Shown: positions 9,493 through 21,994, counted from the stretch's first letter. The stretch is 64,000 nt of DNA from Aricia agestis (GCF_905147365.1 NC_056423.1:9404501-9468500); one strand, 5' to 3'. A program made the numbers and translations. The notes: generated from the sequence alone by a model not told the origin.

Positions 9493-10338
9493 ATCTAAAT
9501 AAGTAACCCCATAAAGGCACAACGTAAAATATATAATATGAATTATAATTACGGGCTAAATCCGACCACAGCTGATCTCTAGTTCGTGGAATCCGGCTTA
9601 TGTGTAGAATGTTGTTGTAGGTTTAAGCTTACAGTCTTTGGAGGTGTATTTTGGGTAAACCACGACTAAAACTATGTAAGTTTACGGATATTTGAGACAT
9701 GTTTCTAAACTAACTATACTTACTAATATTATAAATGCGAAAGTGTGCATGACTAGGGTTACTTTTATCTAAATAAATTGGAGCAGAAAAACGCAATTTT
9801 AGTGCTCCTTTATTTGAGAAAGACCTCAATTATAATACCTATTATTTATTTTAGAAATACCTCAATTAAATTATAATATTATTATGGCTTTTGGAATGAA
9901 GAATATTGCCCATATTTCATATAAATAACTCTCATATCTTTGAACAAACAAATTGCCAACAAAATTAGTTTCGTTACTACCAAATTATACTAAAAAAATG
10001 CCATTACGAGCAAGTTACATGTTGGCAGCAGCTGCGTTTTTCAAAATTCGAATATCAAGCGTATAATTTGGCGCCAAGTGAATCCAATATGGCGGCCCAG
10101 TCATCCATCACATCGCGGAATATTAATGTATCGTGTCGTCACAACGTGTCTTCCTTTTACCAACTTTATTATGAACTTCGAAGTAGACTCTGAACAATTT
10201 TTGTCAAGAGATATTATAAAACGATTAAATGTTAATAATGATACGACATGTAATTAATTTATAATATTATTATTGTGAATCTATGTATCTGTTTAATAAA
10301 GTAGGTGAATGTCGTTCTACTTTCCTCCTAATAATAAT
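9493..10338. other. No gene recognised; a truncated Helitron 5' end at about 9720
   Basis: The only repeat I see is ACTAATATTATAAATGCGAA at about 9722, the 5' start of the CAGA/CTGT Helitron family, cut off after about 40 bp. The rest is AT-rich and unassigned. Confidence 0.45.
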
Positions 10339-10342
10339 TTAA

Positions 10343-10810
10343 GAGGAGTGCACACCGCCGTTTTTCCATACAAACGCTGTCCCCTGTTTCCTCCCTGGAT
10401 AATGCTAGTAGAGTTATAATTTTTTTCCTGAATATCTATGGCCACTATTAGCATGTCCCTATGTTTTCTTTTTTTTCATAATTTTATTATTAAAAAAGAT
10501 AAGAACGTCCGATAACCCAAACCCTGTGTTTAAATACCCAGAAAACAAAACTGGCTAAAATATACAAAAAAAATAAAACATAGGAACACAGCTCAAGCCT
10601 TGCTTTAATTCCTAATGAAAAAAGTACTTAAATCGGTTAAGTTTTGGAGAAGGAATCAGCGGACAACGAATCGAAGATTTTCTGTTCTTTTATTAGAACT
10701 TTTGTCGTATTGTCTCTATCGCGCTCTGCGGTGGGAGACTTGAGATTGGTGAGACAGCAATACATTTTCAAATACCTATTTTCAATTTCTCTCGCCCCTG
10801 GTGTATCCTC
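10343..10810 (+). mobile_element. TTAA-flanked MITE (GAGGAGTGCACACC family)
   Basis: TTAA at 10339-10342 and 10811-10814. Ends GAGGAGTGCACACC and GGTGTATCCTC are imperfect inverted repeats. A TTAA duplication suggests piggyBac-type mobilisation. A second copy lies inverted at 15753-16236. No transposase. Confidence 0.7.
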
Positions 10811-10814
10811 TTAA

Positions 10815-12711
10815 ACCTTACCGACTTCCTCGTAGTATCAAGACTAAAATTAGCCAAATCCATTCTCGACTTTTTAGCAAGACGTAGCGAGAAAAATTAA
10901 AAATTCATAAATAAATATTGTATAGATTATTTTAAATAAGATATAGAGAAAAAAAAAGTTTTAGTTGATACTTTATGCTACTTAAAAATATTTTTTGACT
11001 AAGTAATCCAGCTCTCGTAGACGGCTTAAAATAAATCTTTCATAATTTTAACGGTTCATCGAAACTTTATTAAAGCATAAGTGAAAATGAAGTAACTGAA
11101 ATAACTTGGTTTATTTCATGGAAGAAATTGTAGACGAGCTAAAAGAAGAATAGACATTTAATTATGATTGACCTTCAATTTAATGAAAAGTTTGACAGAT
11201 ATAGTTTGATATGGGGCTTATGTCAAAATTCCGAATTCATTATATTTAAGTACTGAGTACGGCAGTCAGAGACTAACATTAATTGCGGTACTTAACTTAA
11301 TTAAAATATGAAGATTTTGGCATAGACTTACACATTATTATCAATCAAAATCTTCATTAAATTAACGTTTAATTATTAAATGTCTCTGAGTGTGTCTGTC
11401 CCTAATAGTCCGAGAGCTGGCCGTATAAAAGTCCTATGGATCAGATACTTACATGAACAATTATTTTTACAGATTTTACAGATATACATGAATATGAATA
11501 ATACGTATATTTTTACGGAGTCTCTTGTCTTTGTCAGTCGCAGGTATGACTTTTACAATAAACCAAAAAAGACAAGCAGACCTATTGTTCGCTATTTTTC
11601 TATTAATTTTAATCCAAATATTTCGGTAGAATTTGTATCAAAAACTGTCACAAACATAGTTACCCCAAGTTACATACGGTTTCGAATACCGATACCGTGT
11701 TTTTGTCTTATTTCAGAGCGTACTGAATTGAGTACGCCTTTGAAACACATGAAGGCTTATTGCCGTTGGAAAAGGAACTTTATGAACTAGACATAGAGTA
11801 CAAAATTGGAATATTGTGAGTTTTATATTGACCCGGCTATTGATGGTTTTGACAAGTGCACTCGTGTTTGAACGTAAAAGTCGGAATGTTGTGTTTTCCA
11901 ATCCTATTGGTTTTTTTAACATTCCTACAAGGATGATTTGTCGTAGCCAAAATTAGAACTATAGTCTATAGGCTAAAGCCGCCATTTGTACCGCGCCAGC
12001 ATAGTAATAATAATATCATTGTGACCAATTTCTTGGAAATAAAGACTTACTTAGTATTAAGGCTAAATTATACGAAAATATGGTTTACCCACCGCTTTGT
12101 GTGGGCTAAGCTGTTATATTTTACAATCTGTATCTATGTACTAATATTATAAAGCAGAAGAGTTTGTTAGTTTATTTGTTTTCTATAAGCTAGTTTTCTA
12201 TAATTTGCTAGTATATAATAGTAAATACACCAATTAACTATACTTCTATAATTTAAACTTCAACTCCATAGTTTCATAAGATAAATTAAAACCAGTACAA
12301 TAATTACTTTTTGCGATGCACCTATCTATAAAAACCCTGTGCCATTTTGTTCAAAATTAAAAAATAACAACGTCATTCTCGGCGCAAAGCATTTCGCGCT
12401 CTTTTGACACACTTTTGTAACTGAACACTGCCTAAAATATTTTCGTGGAACATTTTAATTAAAAGCCTTTGGAAAAAATATAACAATATTGTACGTACGA
12501 CACATTGCCGCACTCAGAGACATTTAATGACTTGCTTAATTTTAGTTAAAGGATTTGACGGAAAGTTTGTGGCGGTACAATAAGCTCAGACCTGAATCGC
12601 GCTATCGAAGTTTTTAAAGTGCGTCGGTATATCAACGACAGCGCGAAATCAATCGCGTAGACTTTGGCCTGATGGAGCATACCACCTCGCTCGGTGGGAA
12701 AACTTCTTAGT
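10815..12711. other. Mostly unassigned; one probable short MITE and a LINE tail
   Basis: At about 11262-11400, GGCAGTCAGAGAC and TGTCTCTGAGTGTGTCTGTC face each other around ATGAAGATTTT/AAAATCTTCAT; fragments with GCCGCACTCAGAGAC recur at about 12508 and 63826. ACCAATTTCTTGGAAATAAA at about 12024 is a LINE 3' tail also seen inverted near 15680. The 136-codon + frame at 11380-11790 has no recognised domain and no supporting splice context, so I do not call it. Confidence 0.4.
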
Positions 12712-13039
12712 TTGGGTTACACCAACTAACTTTAACTACAATGCAAAATGTCAAATCTTTGGTTAAAGTTAAAAATGGACGCCATCAAGACGCCATATTT
12801 AACCATAACCATAGAGCTCGACAAGGTTTTAAATGCACGTGGCGAAAAAAGGAATTAACGCTGTAATCATACAAAAACGAATTTTTTTACAGTTCTCCTT
12901 TACCAGCAGCGCCCCAGCCCACGTTAATTTATAACCTTGTTGGACCAGCTGTCATCTGTAAATTTAAAGTTAAGGTTAAAGTTAAAGCTAAATTTAGCCT
13001 TAACTATAACCATAACTATAACCACGCCTCTGGTGCAAC
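12712..13039. mobile_element. MITE with GGTTA-rich inverted ends
   Basis: Left end GGGTTACACCAACTAACTTT and right end ...AACCACGCCTCTGGTGCAAC are inverted, with runs of TTAAAGTTAAAG / CTATAACCATAAC. The core has CAGCAGCGCCCC. A sister copy is at 50339-50707. Confidence 0.65.
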
Positions 13040-13371
13040 AAGAGATCTTATGTTAAAATTAAGCATAATAATAGTTTATTGAGCATAAGAATGTTCACAA
13101 TTTTGGTCCCCCAAAACTAGGCCAGGCCAGTTCTAAATCTTCATTAAATCTCTAAAGTTAAGTTATTATTAAATCTCTGTGCTGCCATAGCCTTTTGTTA
13201 TAGAAAGCGTACACCTATTAAGACTAAACTTTTTTCAATGATTACTACTGTACTTCAGCGTTGGCATGCGGCCAGTTCCAGCACAAATCCGTTCAACTTA
13301 TTCATGTTCCAGCAAAATGGAATTTTTATATCGGGATAAACTCAGGTTGGCTCCCCGACTATTATACATAA

Positions 13372-14284
13372 CTAGCTGTTGCCCGCGACTTCATCCGCGT
13401 TAACATAGTATAATAACAAAGATGGATAGTTTTCCCCTTTTTGTTTTTGTGGTTCCTTATACAAAGGGTAAAAACGGACCCTATTTAAGCAAACGTCAAA
13501 CGCAAACGTCAATAAATTTTCATGTTTCTAACTCAAGAAATGACGGACTTTCATCGAAACTTTCTACCCCAATTTCACCCCCTTGGGGGTAGAATTAACA
13601 GAAACACTTAAATACGTATCCATTCATTTTTAATCAGTAGCACAAAAATAAAATTTCATGTTTCTAACTCAAGAAATGACGGACTTTCATTCAAACTTTC
13701 AACTCCAATTTCACCCCCTTGGGGGTAGAATTTCTAAAAACGCTTAAATACCTATCCATTCATATTTAATCAGCAGTCCAAAAATAAACTTTCATGTTTC
13801 TAACTTAAGAAATGGCGGACTTTCATTTAAACTTTCAACCCCTATTTCACCCCCTTGGGGGTAGAATTTTCAGAAACGCTTAAACACATATCCAATCATT
13901 TTTAATCAGTAACCCAAACATAAAATTTCATGTTTCTAACTCAAGAAATAACGGAGTTTCATTCAAACTTTCAACCCCAATTTCACCCCCTTGGGGGTAG
14001 AATTTCCAAAAACGCTTAAATACGTATCCATTCATTTTTAATCAGTAACCCAAAAATAAAGTTTCATGTTTCTAACTCAAGAAATGACGGACTTTCATTA
14101 AAACTTTCAACCCTTATTTCACCCCCTTCGGGGTAAAATTTTCAAAATTCCTTCCTTAGTGGGTGTCTACTTAATAAAACAACCCTACTCACCAAATTTC
14201 GTGGCTGTAACTTTTACAGTTTTTGCTCAGCGATGATGAATCAGTCAGTCAGTCAGTCAGGACATGTAATTTTATCATTATAGA
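13372..14284 (-). mobile_element. Non-autonomous Helitron-like element carrying five 136-bp tandem units
   Basis: On the minus strand it starts TCTATAATGATAAAATTACA next to a CTGACTGACTG tract and ends in a CG-rich hairpin (GCGGATGAAGTCGCG) and GGGCAACAGCTAG. Inside, the block CATGTTTCTAACTCAAGAAA repeats at 13521, 13658, 13793, 13929 and 14065, a period of about 136 bp, each unit also holding CACCCCCTTGGGGGTAGAAT. The copy at 42908-43520 carries three units. No Rep/helicase. Confidence 0.75.
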
Positions 14285-14402
14285 TATTATGATTTGATTT
14301 AAAATGACTCCATCTTATGTCATGATCATGGTAATAACTAATAACTGATAACTTTTAAACCGTGACGAAAATAAACCTAACACATCGTCGTCTAACGCAA
14401 AG

Positions 14403-14908
14403 GGGATTGTCCATTTTTTTTAAATTTTGCTCATTCCAAAAACATTTCGAGGAATAAGGTCAGTGATCGTTTTTCTGTATATAAACGAAAAAAAATACCC
14501 ATTAGTTACTTATATTTTTGAACAAATATGTTTAACCTTTGTTTGACCTTCAATGGCGTTAAATTAGCTATACATTCGACCAACATTACGTTTCGAACTT
14601 TTGGTAAGCTTCTCGTATCAGCTTTCACGTAATGAGAACTTGCATTTGACGAACCAGTCATTATAAATAAGATTGAAAGGAAATTTAAAACATACTGCAG
14701 AGGTCAATTGCGGCCGATGATGACGTCAGAGCGAAACTTTAAAAATTTATTGAGAAAAAACTAGCCAACGAATTTCAAAATTATTTAATTTATATTCTTA
14801 AAATACCCTATTTTAACGAAAAAAAAATATAAAAAGTACATGTACTTTTTATATATTTTTTTAAAATCACATGTATGTGATTTTCTTTGGACAATGCCCA
14901 TTTCAGTT
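14403..14908 (-). mobile_element. MITE with a conserved short ORF, copy A
   Basis: Ends GGGGATTGTCCATTTTTTTT and GGACAATGCCC are inverted. It is colinear, in the opposite orientation, with 48747-49206. Within it, on the minus strand, an ORF of about 51 codons (14664 downward) begins MTGSSNASSHYVKADTR and contains LPKVRNVMLV. Compared with copy B it has gained two adjacent palindromes at 14827-14884. Confidence 0.7.
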
Positions 14909-15660
14909 CGGCAGACTTCGGCACGGTGTTTGTGGGCGCTCGACTAGACGTGTGCGTATAGACTGGATGCTATGCAATCGCTTTATGGCGACAGTCCCGG
15001 AGTGCTACATGTATTTTGTGAATTTTATAAAACAAGCGAATCTAAGCAAGTAATAAATACCCAAACGGCGAATTCCGTGGCTCGTTATTTTGATTTTACC
15101 TTAGAGGCTCAGAATATATTTTTTAAAGCGAAAAAAGATGGTAATATTACTCAATTCTTATCAAATTTTTAATATAAAAGAATAAATTCTGCACAGTAAT
15201 CGCCTTTAGAACGTTGAAGAATGGATTTCAACCCTTACTGGGGTGTGAGTATTTTGTTAATGTAGGCGTGGACAAGGAGAATAAACAACCTCTAATGTGT
15301 GCGCGTAGAATAATGGTCGGAAAACACCGAAACAATACGAAAAGTACGTGATACAACGAGGTATCAAAGAGATAGAAAGAGATATGATAATAGATAAACA
15401 ATAATAATATGTTATGAAGCGTCATTTGTGTTTCTACTTTTAGCGACTTTAAAGCCGCACCGCGATTCGTGTCGTTTTGGTGTGATCCAAAAAATATGAA
15501 CGATTACAATTTAGTATGTAATCATATATTGTTATCGCTCATATTTTTGGTATGTAAATATTTTGCAGTGAATCTTTGTATAGGAACCTAGGTAATTACT
15601 ATCTTGAGCTGAATAATAACTTAAATATGGTAAATATTCTCGTATGGGAAATGATCTTGG
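14909..15660. other. Unassigned; one weak 66-codon ORF
   Basis: A + ORF at 14972-15172 (...QTANSVARYFDFTLEAQN...) starts beyond the copy A element end and has no recognised domain. It may be the remains of another transposon. The rest of the stretch is AT-rich without visible repeats, apart from TAAGTAAGTAAGTC and a LINE tail at about 15668-15716 (minus). Confidence 0.3.
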
Positions 15661-15752
15661 TATTACGTTTGTATGTAAGTAAGTAAGTCTTTATTTCCAA
15701 GAAATTGGTTACAATGTTCTTATTATTATGAGAATTGCAATGACACCCGGAA

Positions 15753-16236
15753 GGATACACCAGGGGAGAGAGAAATTGGAAAATGTATTTGAAAATGTAT
15801 TGCTGTCTCACCAATCTCAAGTCTCCCACCGCAGAGCGCGATAGAGACAACACGACAAAAGTTCTAATAAAAGAACAGAAAATCTTCGATTCGTTGTCCG
15901 CTGATTCCTTCTCCAAAACTTAACCGATTTAAGTACTTTTTTCATTAAGAATTAAAGCAAGGCTTGAACTGTGTTCCTATGTTTTATATTTTTTTTGTTT
16001 ATTTTAGCCAGTTTTGTTTTCTGGATGTTTGAAAACAGAGGAAAATCTGGCCATTTTTTGGGTTTTTGGACGTTCTTATCTTTTTTAATAATAAAATTAT
16101 GAAAAAATAAGAAAACATAGGGACATGCTAATAGTGGCCATAGATATTCAGGCAAAAAATCATAACTCTACCAGCATTATCCAGGGAGGAAACAGGGGCC
16201 CATGTTTGTATGGAAAAACGGCGGTGTGGACTCCTC
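15753..16236 (-). mobile_element. TTAA-flanked MITE (GAGGAGTGCACACC family), second copy
   Basis: Near-identical over most of its length to 10343-10810 in reverse orientation, including CTGTCTCACCAATCTCAAG and the CGCCGTTTTTCCATACAAA end. TTAA is kept at 16237-16240, but the far end reads GGAAGGATACACC with TTAA lost. Confidence 0.7.
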
Positions 16237-16638
16237 TTAAGGGATGATATATATTAAAAATCCAGGAAAATAAGTTATAACCAAGATTAAGTCGCAAGAA
16301 ATTTCATACTTTTGATATTTTATAAGAAGTTTTGTGCCACGATTCGCCGTTTGAGATATAGTTTTAAGTATTCAGAACACGTACTTTTGTGTAACACAAA
16401 ACTTACGTGCTAAATGACGTCACGTACGTGGCACGCTGTCACGCTCGTGTCACGTTACACTGATGTCACGCTGCGTTTCAAAAACGCTTTTAGTGAGAAC
16501 GCAAAGTCGAATATCAATGCCAGTGAGGCGTAGAGTAGTTGGCTTTGAAGTTATAAATTGCTACTTTTTCCTATATATCGCTTTTATAGGATATCGCTTT
16601 TAAGAAGAATTCAGAAGATTACGTTGTATTATTTAATA

Positions 16639-16985
16639 CTAGCTAAAAGCCGAGCTTTGTGTAGGCTCGAGTCGTCACACCTTGACTGACTGATTATAAC
16701 ACAATATCTACATGTAAATATAAAAATTACTATGTTAAAGGACAAATTAATAGGTGTGATAGTTTTTCAGTAAAGTGTACCACAAAATGTACAGGTTACA
16801 TGGGATATACTCGCTTCGCTCGCCCTGATAATACGAACTTTGTGAGAATCAATAGTTTCTATGTAAACGAAATTGCATATTATTTTCTCGACAGCGGTAA
16901 TAATCACCGTTTTTTACGTAGAAAATCTGCATTAGTATTTAATGCAAGAAAGGCTGAATGGATTTCAGTGCAATTTAAACATGAC
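16639..16985 (-). mobile_element. Possible Helitron-like element, 3' end only
   Basis: On the minus strand ACAAAGCTCGGCTTTTAGCTAG at 16642-16639 has an AAGC...GCTT hairpin and CTAG. It resembles the end at 53424 (CAAAGCTCGGTC...CAGCTAG). The 5' limit is not found. Confidence 0.45.
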
Positions 16986-17298
16986 CTTTTTTTATGAAAT
17001 AAGGGGGCAAACGATGGAAAGCAACTTCCGTCGCCCATGGACACTCGCAGCGTCAGAAGAGCTGCAAGTGCGTTGCCGGCCTTTTAAGAGGGCATAGGGT
17101 AATAGGAGAAGATAGGGAAGGGAAGGGAATAGGGGAGGGTAGGGAAAGGAATGGGGTAGGGGATTGGGCCTCCAGTAAATTCACTTACTCGGCGAAACAC
17201 AGCGCAAGCACTGTTTCACGCAAGTTTTCTGTGAGAACGTGGTATTTCTCCGGTCGAGCCGGCCCATTCGTGCCGAAGCATGGCTCGCTCACGTATTA
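16986..17298 (-). mobile_element. Short internally deleted LINE derivative (SIDE)
   Basis: On the minus strand it starts with the LINE 5' UTR head (GCATGGCTTCGG-type, AATGGGCCGGCTCGACCGGA) and has a short CCCTTCCCTACCCTCCCC tract. It then ends with the LINE 3' end TTAAAAGGCCGGCAACGC ... CCCCCTTATTTCATAAA. About 3 kb of ORF sequence present in the LINE at 26731-30012 is absent. Confidence 0.8.
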
Positions 17299-17642
17299 CC
17301 TGTAATACCGTCATATCCTACGAATAAGGGCGCTATTGCAAAAAGCCTCTTTACAGGAGAAGGTTTTTTGTGTTTATTTCAAAATATTGTTAAACAACTT
17401 TTAAAAATTAATTATGAAATTATCGCAAAACTACGTAGCGGTTGCTATAAAATTTTAAATGAGACGTTTAATTTGATATTTCGGGTAGATTTGTCCCTTA
17501 TTTCTTTTTTCGGCGGGGTAAAATAAGTTTCATCAGACACAAGCAACGTTATGCCTTTTTTGTACGGATTCAACGGGGTCTTAAGCGCATTTATGTCTTT
17601 TTACTGATCATTAACAAAGAATTTTCTTTTTAAAACTACTTT

Positions 17643-18075
17643 GAAAAATCAGCCAAGTGCGAGTTGTATTCGCGCACGAAGGGTTCCGCACCATTACGAA
17701 GTAAAAATAGCCAAAAATTTGTGTTTTTTGTATGAGAGTCCCCCCTTAATTTTTTAATTTATTTTATTTTGTCGTCAATTATTATTATTAAAGTATAAAT
17801 ACAATGGAATATTTTTTCAAAAGCTCTTTTATTGACAGATCGCTGCTATTATTGACAGAGCAAAAACTAGCAAAAAATCACGTTTGTTGTATGGGAGCCT
17901 CCTTAAATATTTAATTTATTTTGTTTTCAGTATTTGTTGTTATAGTGGCAGCAGATGTACTCAATTTGTGAAAAGTTCTTGAGATAGAGTCTGGAGACAG
18001 ATGGACAGACAGACAGACAGACATCGAAGTCTTATTAATAGGGTCCCGTCTTTATCCTTTGGGTATGTAAACCAA
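17643..18075 (+). mobile_element. Interspersed repeat (GCCAAGTGCGAG family)
   Basis: Starts AATCAGCCAAGTGCGAG and TTCGCGCACGAAGGGTTCCG, has GCAGCAGATGTACTC and a GACAGACAGACAGACAG tract, and ends with AGGGTCCCGTC. Part of the same family lies inverted at about 30060-30462. Class not assigned. Confidence 0.5.
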
Positions 18076-18307
18076 AAAAACAATATAAATAGGAATATGA
18101 AAAAAACATACATTAAAGATAATAATATGGAACGTTTTATATTAATTTTCGACCTTGAAAGCAATCACAATAACTATTGGTTCCGTATAACGTGATAAGA
18201 CTTCGCAGTTTTATGACAGTTATTTTAAATTACCAAATATCATTATAACTAACGACTATTATAATATTGGTTAACTTTTATGACAATTAGATTATGCTCT
18301 TGCATCA

Positions 18308-18700
18308 TGCATTGCCAGCGATAGCCAGTTTTTTGTCACTTTATAAAAGCTGAAAGTTTTCCTGTATGAACGAACAGCAACTATAGAATTTCGATCGCGT
18401 TTAGGAGGTATCCAGTTTTGAAGGTCTACCTAGCCTTCCGTACAATGTAAAGCGTTTTCAAAACCAAAAGTAGCATATGTTACTCTTCATTCTTTTGATT
18501 TAGTCGTTGCTAAAATTTATGTCGATTAGTTGCTTCGCTAGGGTGTAAAGGAAGGACAAACGAACATATTTTCCCATTTATAATATAAGTATAGGCCTAT
18601 ACTCGTATTATAATACGAGTATAGCATAATTAAGTTAAAGGAAAACTTTCAGCTTTTATAAAATGGAAAAGTCTGGCTGTCGCTGGCTCTTGGTTTAGCT
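18308..18700. mobile_element. MITE with about 55-bp terminal inverted repeats
   Basis: GCCAGCGATAGCCAG...TTTATAAAAGCTGAAAGTT at 18314-18360 is inverted at 18642-18696 (GGAAAACTTTCAGCTTTTAT...GCTGTCGCTGGC). The interior includes a 26-bp perfect palindrome at 18598-18623. Confidence 0.6.
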
Positions 18701-21190
18701 TATGAGTAGTTACAATATTATGACGGTGCGTGCCTATTCTACTTCAACATCAGCTTAGCATGATAACGCCAATATTTTGTATTTTAAATAAAATTCTTTT
18801 AAAATGAGACGATATACGACATCTCTCGTACTCAAAATTTTGGGTACGTTCAGTTAACAGTTCGTCTAATAAACCAAAAAAAATAGTAACAAAAAAAAGT
18901 TTCATTACACTCACTATCGATACAACAAAAGCTCTTTTTCTAAATGTTGTAATAAAAACGAAACTTTTTGTTCAATTCCTTCAGGCACCGGGGACTGTTT
19001 TCGTTTCCTAAAACCTAAAAATACAAAAAAAAAACTCAAATTGTATTGTGGAATAATATTTTATATGTAAATATTCTTGTAGCACATTACCTTTAACTAT
19101 TTTTCTATACTACGGAAAAAGCCACAAAGTTCATTGCGGCTTTTTAAGAAAATTAAAACAAAACATTATAAACTTTCAATTATATACATTTCGAAATGGT
19201 TAGTAAATAAAAGGTAAATGCATGTAATAATTTTGTCAATAATAACTGTTTAACTAAAGAAAAATTAAAGAAATAAATTTCGTACATAGAAAAAGGCAAC
19301 AAAAGCCATTAGGGCAAATGATTCCTTAGTTATACTAGTACTAAGAGACGATTCCGTGGAAAAAGGCCATAGACGCAATAGTGTCTTTTTTCCAGGTAGG
19401 TAATTAATTTAAAGAATGTAAAACATATTTTGTTCTTACTGTGTGTTCCCTTTAACGCTTAACACAACGTAATTTAAACAAGGAACAGTGCAATGACGCA
19501 TAACGCAAGTTCGCGGAGTAATGGCGTGGTGGCGCGAGTGCCTCGTCTCCGCTCCGCGAGCCACGCGTCCTCTCACGCACTCAAAGAAAACGGTCACGGA
19601 AGCCTTTGTTGCTTTTTTCGGCGGGAAATTTAAGAGCTAGCAAGTGTGGCATTTTTTAAAACTTCATTTATTGGTTATTAAAGTTAACTTTTAATATTTT
19701 TTAACTTGAAGGTTATAAATAATGAGCTGCCGATTTCGATTATGCAATAACAATAAAAAACCATACTGACCAGGGGCCTTATCATTAACTTTGTCAAAAC
19801 CTGAGCTAATCCGCGCAGCTCAGAAAACACTTGTAAAGTAAATTGTTCTTTTTTCGCATCATAACAACTTTTACTTCTGAATGGTTGTAACCTGTAATAA
19901 TTGTCTCTGAACTGGATTAAGAAATGTCAAACACGAACGTCAAATTTGACTCACGGAATTGTTTTTTTTTTTAGGAATTGAAATGGCTTAGCCATAACGA
20001 CTAACGGAAAAATTGTAAATCAAGATGAAAATATAGTTTAAAAAAAATTGATATTTTTTATTATAAAATATACTATTTTCTAATACATAACGTGGTCAAT
20101 GTAGGAATAGTTACTTTTGCACCGATTTATTGTATTTAAAGGTAATTATTATAAATGTGTAAATGGTTTTATTTATATTTTTTTGGTATTTTATAAGCCC
20201 TTTATGAAAACACTGAGAAAATAACACTCCTTCATGTTTATATTATCACAAGCATGGCGATCTAGAGGAGAAAGAATTCTCTGACATTGGCAACTAACTG
20301 AGTCGGCAATTAAAAAAAAGAAGAAGAAGGAGACAAAAAAAAAAGATAATTAGATATTGTTATTAAGTTTATAGAGATTATGTTATATGCAAAAAATTGA
20401 TAAGTTTATTATATCCTATACCTATTTGATACCTACGCTAAATAATCTACCATAAAAAAGTCTTAGAAATGCATCAAACTTGTAGATTACAATTACATGC
20501 ATTACAACAGAGTTGATGTCATGAGTTGAACATAGTTTGTTGAACTTGAACTCATTCTTGAACACCTACGTTTTTTTGAGCTTTCAAATAGGTATTATTG
20601 TAACATAAACAGGCAATTTATAAGTTTAATAATCCCCTTTTCGTGCCTTGTAAGGCATTTTACATTATTAGTATTGTGTACGCTGAACCAAATATTTTTC
20701 AGGATAAAGGATGATTGCTAACACTGAGATACTATAAGTACTACATTTTATAATAAAGAATTGCAAGTGTAATGATGACAAAGTCCTAGGAAGATAATAT
20801 ATATTCACTCAAAAGCTTTAATTAAAAGAAATTTAATAAATACTCGTTTTTAAATGTTTTTTCATTTATTTTCTCACTTAAATATACCTACCTTAGATAC
20901 ATATTCATACACAGCTTTCATCAATAGGTACTATATTTGTCTTACATCTTATTATCAACCTAGTATCAGATAGGCAAGTGGTAAATCTCTTTTATATTAT
21001 ACTTATAAAAACATTTATACAGCGGAAATCTTAAACAAGGTCTTGTCACTTAAAATCAAAGAAGATGAATCAAATATCCCTTGTGTAAATATTAATTTAT
21101 TATTATTAAAGGAGTTCAAATACAAACTTTTGATGAAAGATAAAAACAATATTATAATTTCAGACTTTTATTTGGCAAACCAATAACAAT
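18701..21190. other. No recognisable gene or repeat (2.5 kb)
   Basis: AT-rich, with no ORF of note on either strand. The only composition change is a GC-richer patch at about 19490-19610 (GTTCGCGGAGTAATGGCGTGG). I see nothing I can name. Confidence 0.4.
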
Positions 21191-21440
21191 TAGAAACTGC
21201 ATTGCAAGTTGCAACTATGGGAAATTGCCTGGGATATCTCAGACAGAGAGCGGTCAAGGGTTTTGTGTTCTTTGTGTTGTATTATGTTGTAGAATGCCTC
21301 CCGTGTGAGTATCTCTATATACTCACACAGGAGGAGTTCTGAATGTGTCAGAATTGCTCCTCAGTCACCAACGCAAATGCTTCAACGCATGACCACTCTG
21401 TCTGATAGGTCCCTAAAACGACCACATCTTTTTAAAATGT
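21191..21440. other. Unassigned, less AT-rich segment with a hairpin
   Basis: Stands out from its AT-rich surroundings. It holds a 38-bp near-perfect inverted repeat at 21298-21335 (CCTCCCGTGTGAGTATCTCT / ...ATACTCACACAGGAGG). A + frame from 21218 reads MGNCLGYLRQRAVKGF before a stop at about 21340. No splice or homology evidence lets me call a gene. Confidence 0.3.
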
Positions 21441-21463
21441 ATAATACATGAGGACTTACTAAA

Positions 21464-21994
21464 GTCCTCATGTATTTTAAATTTTAATGTAATAATATAA
21501 AACTAATATTATTATTATTGAGGTACAAAAGTATTTTTGGTAATAATAATATAAGTTCCAATGAAAATATTATGTTTTATGAACAATAAGTATGTTTGTT
21601 ATGCAATTTTTGTTATGTCTTTTTGGAAAAAAGTACTATAAGTAATGTAGGATTATATTTTTGAGTTTTAGTGACTATTCCCATTGTATATTATATCATA
21701 TTGTAGTCAAGAGAAGTTATAAATGAAAAAGTGCATATGAGAATTTAGCTAATTTGGATTTTATATTATCAATGATTTAACTTTTCTAGTAGTTTAGGTG
21801 TATGTGTGTGTGTTAATATTTATTCGTGAATATACATGAATCTAAAGTTTCAAAGGTTGTGTTCTCAAAATTCTTGTTATTGAGAAAGTAATACCTTTGA
21901 ATTTACCTCTTTGGTGCAGCGTTTATCATGCATGGTTTACAAGGAAATAGTTTGTGAAATAACACAAAGACCTACTGCAATCAAAAGATTGTAC
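21464..21994 (+). repeat. Diverged tandem duplication, copy A
   Basis: Starts GTCCTCATGTATTTTAA and ends AAAAGATTGTAC. It matches 22035-22614 in the same order throughout (for example AATTTACCTCTTTGGTGCAG, GGAAATAGTTTGTGAAATAA). Confidence 0.8.

Noticed and set aside
11380..11790. 136-codon plus ORF as a gene
   Set aside because: It overlaps a small inverted-repeat element at its start, with no recognisable domain or exon boundaries.
12712..13039. Telomeric or subtelomeric repeat (GGTTA runs)
   Set aside because: The runs are irregular and confined to the inverted ends of a MITE with a second copy at 50339.
13372..14284. CRISPR array or satellite
   Set aside because: The 136-bp units are near-identical along their whole length with no repeat-spacer structure, and they lie inside Helitron-type ends in a eukaryotic genome.
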